Shown one piece after another: positions 1-4,729 of a stretch of DNA of 5,194 nt. Source of the DNA: Planctomycetaceae bacterium (GTDB taxonomy: Bacteria > Planctomycetota > Planctomycetia > Pirellulales > Thermoguttaceae); the NCBI GenBank assembly GCA_031259095.1, contig JAIRLW010000540.1, positions 1 to 5,194 on the forward strand, given 5' to 3'. Each line of letters starts with the position of its first letter. Position 1 is the first letter of the stretch. The notes beneath the pieces were generated by a model. That model was not told the origin of the DNA. It saw nothing but the letters and a program-made list of their open reading frames with translations, and made no database searches. The translations under genes and the position numbers were made by a program.

Positions 1-24
1 TTAAATAATTAAATAATTAAGTAA
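1..24. repeat. 3 x 8-bp AT-only tandem repeat
   Basis: Two exact copies of TTAAATAA (1-8, 9-16) are followed by one copy with a single change, TTAAGTAA (17-24). The array lies at the window edge, downstream of the cheW stop codon, and may extend to the left. It is seen directly in the sequence. No function can be assigned, and slippage in an AT-rich spacer is the simplest explanation. No GC-rich hairpin with a T-run is visible between the cheW stop and the window edge, so the cheW transcript end is not located. Confidence 0.7.
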
Positions 25-79
25 TCTGAATTATTAACCTAAACAATGGTTCCCCAAAATTTCGAAGCAATCAGGAAAT

Positions 80-619
80 TTACGCTCCCAGCGCAAATTC
101 GTCTTCGAATAGGAGTTTATTGGCGTCGAGAATAATTTTCACGTCATCACCGACTTTGCCGAGACCACGAATGTATTGAGCGCATTGACCCGTTCCACTT
201 TTGGGCGGCGGTGAAACATTTATTTCTTCAATAGAACGGACTTCATTGACCGTATCCACCACCAAGCCAACCTGAACCTGACCGTTGCGGAGATTAATCA
301 CCACAATACAAGTCCGCTCATCATAATCACGTCCCGCCATGTTAAACCGGAGACGCATATCAATCACCGGAATCACCTGTCCGCGAAGATTCACCACGCC
401 CTTCACATAATGCGGCATGTCAGGAACCTCCGTCACTTTTTGAATACCAACAATCTCCGTAACATGACGAATCTCAAGACAATAATCCTCGTCCCCAAGA
501 CGGAAGGAAAGATACATGTCTTTCAACGTGTCTTCCGTGTCTTCAGAAAATGTTCCATCCCGACCGGATGACAACAGTTCTTCACTTTGTTGGTCTGCTT
601 TTGTTAATGTTTGTGACAT
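80..619 (-). CDS. cheW: CheW-like chemotaxis coupling protein
   Basis: A 179-residue soluble protein with a single CheW domain at about residues 35-172. CheW is the cytoplasmic scaffold that joins the kinase CheA to chemoreceptors in the signalling array. The family pattern is clear: YLSFRLGDEDYCLEI at 36-50, then VKGVVNLRGQVIPVID at 72-87. The NLRG turn holds the Arg (R79) equivalent to the E. coli CheW residue needed for receptor and CheA interaction. The domain ends in the usual ILDANKLL strand and helix. The first 34 residues are a polar, acidic extension that most short CheW proteins lack, probably a disordered tail. The ATG at 619 gives a full domain. No Shine-Dalgarno sequence precedes it, only an AT-rich repeat leader. 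No cheA, receptor or cheY is adjacent, so this is an orphan cheW within the window. It could instead serve a Che-like system not controlling motility. Confidence 0.93.
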   Translation of the reverse strand: MSQTLTKADQQSEELLSSGRDGTFSEDTEDTLKDMYLSFRLGDEDYCLEIRHVTEIVGIQKVTEVPDMPHYVKGVVNLRGQVIPVIDMRLRFNMAGRDYDERTCIVVINLRNGQVQVGLVVDTVNEVRSIEEINVSPPPKSGTGQCAQYIRGLGKVGDDVKIILDANKLLFEDEFALGA

Positions 620-632
620 TTTAGTAATTTTG

Positions 633-663
633 GGTTAAGGTTAATAGTTATAGTTAATGGTTA
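633..663. repeat. GTTA array in the cheW leader
   Basis: Five GTTA words start at 634, 640, 647, 653 and 660, alternating at 6 and 7 bp. This amounts to two imperfect 13-bp units (634-646 and 647-659) plus the start of a third. The array lies directly upstream of the cheW start codon, where a ribosome binding site would normally be, and is read as TAAC on the coding strand. It could be a slippage product or a binding array. No known operator is recognised. Confidence 0.55.
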
Positions 664-673
664 CTGATTTTTT

Positions 674-709
674 AATCGACTCAATTCGATTGAAATCGAC
701 CGAAATCGA
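674..709. promoter_or_regulatory. cluster of four AATCGA half-sites upstream of cheW
   Basis: AATCGA occurs at 674-679, 694-699 and 704-709, and in inverted form (TCGATT) at 686-691. The 686-699 pair forms an inverted repeat with a 2-bp spacer, and the 674-691 pair forms one with a 6-bp spacer. A consensus -35 hexamer, TTGACA on the minus strand (730-725), lies just upstream with respect to cheW. The bases about 17 bp downstream of it (GATTTC) make a poor -10, so the promoter itself is uncertain. The arrangement resembles a repressor or activator site array. No regulator can be named. Confidence 0.4.
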
Positions 710-774
710 AAAAAAAGATTTTTTTGTCAACGTTTTTTAGAAATCGCCTTATAGAAAACCGTTTTTCCTCTATC

Positions 775-1518
775 TCAATATAATATACTATTTTTTTGAC
801 GAAAAAGAATTGTTTCGGCGAGTGTTAAATCGGTTTGGGTAGTAATTTTTATGTTGGATCGATCCGCAGGAACCACCGAAATCGCATAACCGGCTTTCTC
901 GACAAGTTGAGCATCATCGGTCGGATGGGTATTGGTATTTCCCAGATGTTCATAAGCCTTGAAGAGAATGTCCCGACGGAAAACCTGAGGCGTTTGCGCT
1001 TCCCAAAGATTTTCCCGACTTACCGTCTCAACAATTTGCCCATTGTAAACACGTTTAATCGTTCCAACGATTGGAGTTGCCAACATCGCCGCTCCATCAA
1101 TCCGCGCCCGCCGAAATACCGCGTCAATCTCCGATTTGGAAACACAAGGCCGCGCCGCATCGTGAACCGCAACAAAATCAACATTACTCCGAACCACCGA
1201 CAACGCATTCCGAACCGAATCCGACCGCTCATTGCCGCCGGCAATCACCAAAAGAAACATCCGATTAATCGCATCCGCATAAAATCGAAAAAACCACGTC
1301 AAATCATCCGGCGGTACAACAATAATCAATTGCGCAACATCTTCCCGTCCATGAAATTTTTCCGCACTGTATAACCAAACAGGTTTCCGATGAATCGACG
1401 TAAATATTTTTTTAACGGTCGATTTATTGGAATCCGTTTCGATAAACCGCCGACTCTTCCCCGCCGCAACAAGAATTACCGAAAAAACCGCCGACTCTTT
1501 TTCGTCATTTGTATTCAT
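775..1518 (-). CDS. ispD: IspD, 2-C-methyl-D-erythritol 4-phosphate cytidylyltransferase
   Basis: A 247-residue cytosolic enzyme, slightly longer than the usual 225-240. It uses CTP to convert MEP to CDP-methylerythritol in the non-mevalonate isoprenoid pathway. Signatures in order: the nucleotide-binding VAAGKSRRF at 17-25; KKIF at 36-39 with the conserved Lys; AGGNERSDSV at 93-102; VHDAARP at 118-124; GTIKRV at 152-157 with the conserved Thr153; SRENLWEAQTPQVF at 167-180 with Arg168; TDDAQLVE at 200-207; and NIKIT at 222-226 with Lys224, equivalent to the substrate-phosphate-binding Lys213 of E. coli. The Asp usually before Thr153 is Gly here, and all other expected active-site residues are present. 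The ATG at 1518 is supported by GAGG at 1529-1532, a rather long 10 nt away. The stop is TGA. It follows the nucleotidyltransferase gene after 104 bp and precedes cheW by 155 bp. Shared transcription is possible but not shown. Confidence 0.95.
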   Translation of the reverse strand: MNTNDEKESAVFSVILVAAGKSRRFIETDSNKSTVKKIFTSIHRKPVWLYSAEKFHGREDVAQLIIVVPPDDLTWFFRFYADAINRMFLLVIAGGNERSDSVRNALSVVRSNVDFVAVHDAARPCVSKSEIDAVFRRARIDGAAMLATPIVGTIKRVYNGQIVETVSRENLWEAQTPQVFRRDILFKAYEHLGNTNTHPTDDAQLVEKAGYAISVVPADRSNIKITTQTDLTLAETILFRQKNSILY

Positions 1519-1581
1519 TCTCTTGCATCCTCAACAATTTCTTTGCGCATTTTCTGCATAATAGTCTTAAAATGATATGTT

Positions 1582-1602
1582 CCATTGGTTTTCTGCCAAT
1601 GG
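1582..1602 (-). terminator. hairpin in the nucleotidyltransferase-ispD gap (weak terminator or attenuator)
   Basis: CCATTGG (1582-1588) and CCAATGG (1596-1602) form a perfect 7-bp stem with a 7-nt loop, 20 bases past the stop of the upstream gene. On the minus strand the hairpin is followed only by a mixed AT stretch, not by a clean T-run. It is therefore at best a weak intrinsic terminator. It could instead protect an RNA 3' end or act in the leader of ispD. Confidence 0.4.
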
Positions 1603-1622
1603 GTTGGTCAAGTATCTCGGAG

Positions 1623-2345
1623 TTAAACTAATTCCGGTTGTTGCATTTTTGCTCCGATCAAACTTCCAATCTTTTGGCAATCCAAAACTTCCAACGCCAA
1701 CGCTTCATGGAGTTCCAGAATGGTGTCCCAATCCGCTTCGTCGTCGAAAGTAAAACGAACATTGTTTTGCTGATCCAGACCCGCAGGAACCGGAAGTAAT
1801 TCAACGTTAAATTTTTTCTGGTTATCGAGAAAAAACGAACCGGGGAGTTGACGATGAATTTGGTCGTCAATTCGTGTTGCGATTTTTCGGATGGTATTGG
1901 ATCGATACCATTCCGGAAACAAACCATAAGGTCGTCCCGCTGAAAAAATTTCGTTGGTAAACAGGTAAGCGGCATAATCGCACTTTGAATCCAACTCGGC
2001 AGCGCGAACAAGTTGATCGACCAGCGTTGGATCAAGAAACGGCCAATCCGCGCCAATAAACACACAAGCGTCCGCCGGAAAATGTTCGAGTGTTTGTTGA
2101 AGCAACGAAAGAGTGTCCCGCGCGGAAGACGAAAAGACAGGAACATCAATCGGAGTCAATTGCCGAACGATCTCGCCATTCGCTCCTTCTTCCGCCACAA
2201 CGACAACACCATTGAGTAGTTCACAATCAGTCATCTGACGAACAACCCATTCCAATACGGATTTCCCTTCGAGTCGCCTTGCGACATGACGGCGTTGCTT
2301 TTCCGTCAACAGAGTACCTTTGACAATTCCAAGTGTTTTGAGCAT
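1623..2345 (-). CDS. SpsF/CMP-sugar-synthetase-like nucleotidyltransferase
   Basis: A 240-residue soluble protein resembling the cytidylyltransferase family that includes SpsF, CMP-KDO and CMP-acylneuraminate synthetases, which transfer a nucleotide from an NTP to a sugar. Supporting blocks: GKSVLEWVVRQM at 27-38 (family GKPLLEHVI); a strand at 46-51 (GVVVVA); VPVFSSSARDTLSLL at 68-82 (family VPVFRGSEDDVLDR); FIGADWPFLDP at 96-106, matching the metal-binding GDCPLIDP block with Asp100; and VRFTFDDEADWDTI at 196-209, matching the second metal-site block (TVDTPEDL) with Asp201. The N-terminal QARxGSxRxPGK nucleotide loop is replaced by IVKGTLLTEKQRRHVARR, so the NTP-binding mode may differ. The start is well supported: AAGGA at 2353-2357 lies 7 nt before the ATG. 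It is the first of three leftward genes and has its own promoter region. The substrate is unknown, and surface-glycan or modified-sugar activation is only an inference. Confidence 0.7.
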   Translation of the reverse strand: MLKTLGIVKGTLLTEKQRRHVARRLEGKSVLEWVVRQMTDCELLNGVVVVAEEGANGEIVRQLTPIDVPVFSSSARDTLSLLQQTLEHFPADACVFIGADWPFLDPTLVDQLVRAAELDSKCDYAAYLFTNEIFSAGRPYGLFPEWYRSNTIRKIATRIDDQIHRQLPGSFFLDNQKKFNVELLPVPAGLDQQNNVRFTFDDEADWDTILELHEALALEVLDCQKIGSLIGAKMQQPELV

Positions 2346-2363
2346 AACATATTCCTTTCCATG

Positions 2364-2377
2364 TTTAAGCCCTTAAA
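2364..2377. promoter_or_regulatory. 14-bp inverted repeat just upstream of the nucleotidyltransferase start
   Basis: TTTAAG (2364-2369) and CTTAAA (2372-2377) form a perfect inverted repeat with a 2-bp spacer. CCA/TGG add three outer pairs across a 2-nt bulge. It lies in the untranslated leader, 7 bp upstream of the AAGGA ribosome binding site. It could be a protein operator or a weak RNA hairpin. No known site is recognised. Confidence 0.35.
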
Positions 2378-2426
2378 TGGGGGGAAAAAATATTGACCTA
2401 TCCTAAAATGAATTTGTAGCCGAGTA

Positions 2427-2455
2427 ATTATACCGCATTGTTATGATACAACCAA
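2427..2455 (-). promoter_or_regulatory. sigma70-type promoter of the nucleotidyltransferase gene
   Basis: On the minus strand a perfect -10 hexamer TATAAT (2432-2427) is preceded after 17 bp by TTGGTT (2455-2450) as a weak -35. Transcription would begin near 2420, giving a leader of about 75 nt before the ATG at 2345. A second TATAAT at 2472-2467, with TTGATT 16 bp upstream (2494-2489), could be a second start in tandem. The assignment rests on hexamer match and position only. Confidence 0.5.
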
Positions 2456-2484
2456 TTAACTTTGTTATTATACAACCAATTAAC
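2437..2484. repeat. 24-bp tandem duplication in the promoter region
   Basis: Two adjacent 24-bp units (2437-2460 and 2461-2484) agree at 22 of 24 positions, differing at the first base and at 2445/2469. Each contains the words ATACAACCAATTAAC on the plus strand. On the minus strand the unit carries TATAAT in one copy and TATCAT in the other, and it supplies the -35 region of the promoter-proximal TATAAT. The duplication therefore multiplies promoter or regulator elements for the leftward gene. Confidence 0.8.
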
Positions 2485-2793
2485 ACTGAATCAAACATTA
2501 CCGCGTTAAATATTATTTATTATTTAAAATAATTCAAAAAAATATTTTTTTCCGCTTTTTTCAGAAAATCTAAACTATTGTACCGACATAGAATATATTT
2601 TGTAAAGCGATATTTCAAGAGTTGCCTAGTTGCCTGCCTCTGTGCATAATCGTTGTTCCCCCAATTCCGAAATAATCAGGGATTTTTTTGCCTAAGTGTC
2701 CGATGTTCTTTGAGACGACTCCTGATGAAAGATGTTCTGCGTGAATTTTCGGCGGACTGGGGAAAGATAAGATAAAACAACTTGTTAACAATG
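2485..2793. other. intergenic region without a recognised gene
   Basis: The part up to about 2600 is extremely AT-rich and includes a 16-bp perfect palindrome of seven A, TA and seven T (2536-2551). From about 2615 to 2780 the base composition is more even, with an 8-bp tandem repeat GTTGCCT(A/G) at 2621-2636 and a single DnaA-box-like TTATGCACA on the minus strand (2641-2649). An open frame crosses this stretch on the minus strand, but it runs through the tRNA and its terminator and has no recognisable domain. Nothing here can be called a gene with confidence. Confidence 0.5.
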
Positions 2794-2795
2794 TT

Positions 2796-2833
2796 AAAAA
2801 ACTTGTCCGCAAAAGTAAGCGTATTGCGGACGA
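2796..2833 (-). terminator. intrinsic terminator of the tRNA-Ser transcript
   Basis: On the minus strand GTCCGCAA (2831-2824) and TTGCGGAC (2812-2805) form a perfect 8-bp stem with an 11-nt loop. One U-A and one G-U pair extend it to 10 bp at its base. It is followed by AAG and then six T residues (2801-2796). It starts about 26 nt past the tRNA 3' end and faces the right way, so it most probably ends the tRNA transcript. Confidence 0.8.
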
Positions 2834-2858
2834 CAGCACGGCGATAGAAAGATCAAAA

Positions 2859-2945
2859 CGGAGAGGACAGGATTTGAACCTGCGGAGCCCGTACAGGCTC
2901 ACGGATTTAGCAAACCCGCGCAATAGACCACTCTGCCACCTCTCC
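2859..2945 (-). tRNA. tRNA-Ser (anticodon GCU)
   Basis: An 87-nt class II tRNA that folds completely. The acceptor stem GGAGAGG/CCTCTCC is perfect over 7 bp. The anticodon stem CGGGT/ATCCG closes the loop TTGCTAA with anticodon GCT (genomic 2909-2911), which reads AGC and AGU serine codons. The long variable arm GAGCC/GGCTC is typical of tRNA-Ser. The T arm GCAGG/CCTGT encloses TTCAAAT. The discriminator base is G (2859), as in serine tRNAs. CCA is not encoded, because TTTT follows directly, so CCA must be added by nucleotidyltransferase. It has its own promoter and terminator, and the adjacent protein genes do not overlap it. Confidence 0.97.
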
Positions 2946-2960
2946 TCGAATTGGGAAATC

Positions 2961-2988
2961 ATTATAGTAAATGACCCAATAAACGCAA
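2961..2988 (-). promoter_or_regulatory. promoter of tRNA-Ser
   Basis: On the minus strand a perfect TATAAT -10 (2966-2961) lies 16 bp downstream of TTGCGT (2988-2983) as -35. The predicted start, about 7 bp after the -10, falls roughly 8-10 nt before the mature tRNA 5' end at 2945. That short leader is typical for tRNA genes and supports the call. Confidence 0.65.
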
Positions 2989-3129
2989 GACCAGTATTCA
3001 AATTTTTTTCAGAAAAAAATAAACCTAGCCGGATTCTTATTCCCTTGCTAAAATTAACACGTTAGGAACGTTGGATTGTTGTGTTCGTGTTTTTACAATC
3101 TCATCTCGTTAAGGCAACTTCTCAACAAT

Positions 3130-3165
3130 CTGTCTTTTGACAGGATAACATCGACCAAAATTAAT
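3130..3165 (+). promoter_or_regulatory. possible promoter of the histidine kinase gene
   Basis: A consensus -35 hexamer TTGACA (3137-3142) is followed after 17 bp by ATTAAT (3160-3165), a 4/6 match to the -10. The -35 overlaps a small inverted repeat, CTGTC/GACAG with a TTTT loop (3130-3143), which might be a regulator contact. The start would be near 3172, upstream of both candidate start codons. The -10 lacks the strongly conserved second-position A, so the call is tentative. The rest of the 2946-3217 spacer is AT-rich and holds nothing else recognised. Confidence 0.35.
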
Positions 3166-3217
3166 TAAAATCAATTGAAATCGAATCCGGTTGTTGGGTC
3201 AAACATTGCTTCTGTTT

Positions 3218-4669
3218 ATGCAAACCGAAACTGATAATTTCACCAAACATGATTTTCCGGCAACATCTGCACCTCTCAATATGTTGTACGAAACAATGTC
3301 GGCAACAAGCCGGATATCGGAAATCGACACGCTTTTACAACAACTATTGGAACGAATCACGGAATGGATTACTATCGATCACGGTTGCATGTTGCTTTAC
3401 GACTCCGAATTACAACAACTGATTCCTCAAGCAATACGCTCTTTTGACCATAACATTGACCGCAACAAAGAATCGGAACAACCGTTGCGGTTGGCGGTCA
3501 ACCGGTCGGTGATTGAATATGTGATGCAACAGCAGGAAGGAATACTAATCGCCGCAAAAGAGATAGAAAATAACCGAAATTCTGTTCATTGCGGTGATCC
3601 GGTGTTCCGTGAAATACTTTGTGTTCCGATGTTGGGAGGTTACGGGCTGGTCGGAGTGATTTACCTTGTTGTTGACCTCGGCACGCCGACCAATTCCAAT
3701 CCGCTCAACATGTTCGCCGCAAAACACTTAACGCCGGATCATCTTCGCGTCCTGATTGCGGTTGCCTGCCAAACCGCGTTGGCAATCGAAAATAGCCGGC
3801 TGCAACACAAAATGATTCAGTCGGAACATCTCGCAACAGTGGGAAAAACCGTTTTGACTCTCTCGCATCATATCAAAAATATTTTGCAAGGAATCGACGG
3901 CGGTTCCTATCTTGTCCGAACCGGAATGAGCAAGAAGGACGAAAAAATGATGCAACAAGGTTGGGAAATCGTCGAAAAAAATCAAAAACGAATTTCACAA
4001 CTCATTCTCGATATGTTAACGCTTAGCAAAGAACGCGAACCCGATTATGAATTGGGGGATATTACCGAAACAGTGAGAGAAGCGGTCGAACTCTTGCAAT
4101 TTCGGGCAAGGGAAGAAAAGGTCGAAATGACCTTTAAGTCGGAAACAATTAATTCAAATAGTTCCAATCGTCCCAATAGTTTAACTATCCCAAAATTCTT
4201 CTTTGACGTTGAACAAATTCACCGTGCGGTTACCAATCTTATCACCAATGGTATTGACGCTGCGAAAATGAAAAAAGATGATTCGGACATAGATGATGAC
4301 ATAGATGATGACATAGATGATTCGGAAACGGATGAAGCGGCGCGCACGCTTGTTTCCGTTTTGGATTACTCCGATGAAAAACGGCAATCGGGTTTATTAC
4401 GAGTTGAAGTTGATTATTGTCGGGCGAAGTCGGCTGTGCTGATAAGAGTTGACGATAACGGCGTTGGGATTCCAAAATCGCAACGTCAAGAGTTATTTCA
4501 TGCGTTCTATTCTCAAAAGAAAGGACAAGGAACCGGATTAGGACTTTCGGTGGCGTACAAAATTATTCAGGAACACGGCGGCAAGATTCGGGTTACGGAT
4601 TCGCCGCTCGGAGGAGCAAGATTTGAAATCGAATTGCCAATCCGTCAGAGTAAACCGGAATATCTCTAG
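3218..4669 (+). CDS. soluble GAF-domain sensor histidine kinase
   Basis: With the ATG at 3218 this is a 483-residue protein. The frame is open further to a TTG at 3191, adding nine residues, and neither start has a clear Shine-Dalgarno sequence. Domains in order: a GAF-type sensory domain at about 35-194, followed by a signalling helix; a HisKA dimerisation helix with TLSHHIKNILQGI at 214-226, where His217 is the expected phosphorylation site; and an ATP-binding HATPase domain at about 325-475. The latter has N-box NLITNGIDAA (340-349), G1 box DNGVGI (413-418), an F-box around 427-431 and G2 box GQGTGLGLS (436-444). There is no signal peptide or membrane segment, so it should act in the cytoplasm on an internal signal. 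Between N-box and G1 an acidic insert with three DIDD repeats (357-368) lengthens the usual spacing of about 30 residues to more than 60. The residue after the phospho-His is His instead of the usual Glu/Asp. No response regulator is visible in the window. The gene ends at a likely terminator. Confidence 0.92.
   Translation: MQTETDNFTKHDFPATSAPLNMLYETMSATSRISEIDTLLQQLLERITEWITIDHGCMLLYDSELQQLIPQAIRSFDHNIDRNKESEQPLRLAVNRSVIEYVMQQQEGILIAAKEIENNRNSVHCGDPVFREILCVPMLGGYGLVGVIYLVVDLGTPTNSNPLNMFAAKHLTPDHLRVLIAVACQTALAIENSRLQHKMIQSEHLATVGKTVLTLSHHIKNILQGIDGGSYLVRTGMSKKDEKMMQQGWEIVEKNQKRISQLILDMLTLSKEREPDYELGDITETVREAVELLQFRAREEKVEMTFKSETINSNSSNRPNSLTIPKFFFDVEQIHRAVTNLITNGIDAAKMKKDDSDIDDDIDDDIDDSETDEAARTLVSVLDYSDEKRQSGLLRVEVDYCRAKSAVLIRVDDNGVGIPKSQRQELFHAFYSQKKGQGTGLGLSVAYKIIQEHGGKIRVTDSPLGGARFEIELPIRQSKPEYL
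4286..4321 (+). repeat. 3 x 12-bp in-frame tandem repeat inside the kinase gene
   Basis: Three identical 12-bp copies of GACATAGATGAT (4286-4297, 4298-4309, 4310-4321) encode (DIDD)x3. The 11-bp word GATGATTCGGA flanks the array on both sides (4277-4287 and 4316-4326). A unit length divisible by three lets copies be gained or lost without a frameshift. The array falls in the variable loop between N-box and G1 box of the ATP-binding domain. Confidence 0.9.
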
Positions 4670-4702
4670 GGCGTGTTGACACTAATGTTCACAAGGTAGG
4701 CG

Positions 4703-4729
4703 AACACTATGGCTCAGTGTTATTTTTTT
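4703..4729 (+). terminator. intrinsic terminator after the histidine kinase gene
   Basis: AACACT (4703-4708) and AGTGTT (4716-4721) form a 6-bp stem with a 7-nt loop, followed by A and seven T residues (4723-4729). It begins 33 bases after the kinase stop codon. The stem is short and AT-containing, so efficiency may be modest. The 3' arm can also pair in part with ACACT at 4678-4682, a possible alternative fold. Confidence 0.6.

Noticed and set aside
709..725. A8-GA-T7 palindrome as a terminator for ispD
   Set aside because: The stem is purely A-T and would be too weak. It more likely reflects an AT-rich spacer beside the cheW regulatory region.
835..1374. Plus-strand open frame opposite ispD
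   Set aside because: It is antisense to a well-supported enzyme. Its translation is rich in Arg, Asn and Pro with no family resemblance, as expected for a shadow frame.
2641..2649. DnaA-box-like TTATGCACA on the minus strand, near AT-rich DNA
   Set aside because: Only one box is present, with no cluster and no dnaA/dnaN neighbourhood, so a replication origin is not supported.
2859..2945. tRNA-Ser as an integration site
   Set aside because: No second copy of the tRNA 3' end and no integrase is present in the window.
2615..3001. Minus-strand open frame of 128 codons
   Set aside because: It runs straight through the tRNA-Ser gene and the stem of its terminator and has no recognisable domain. 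The open frame is best explained by chance.
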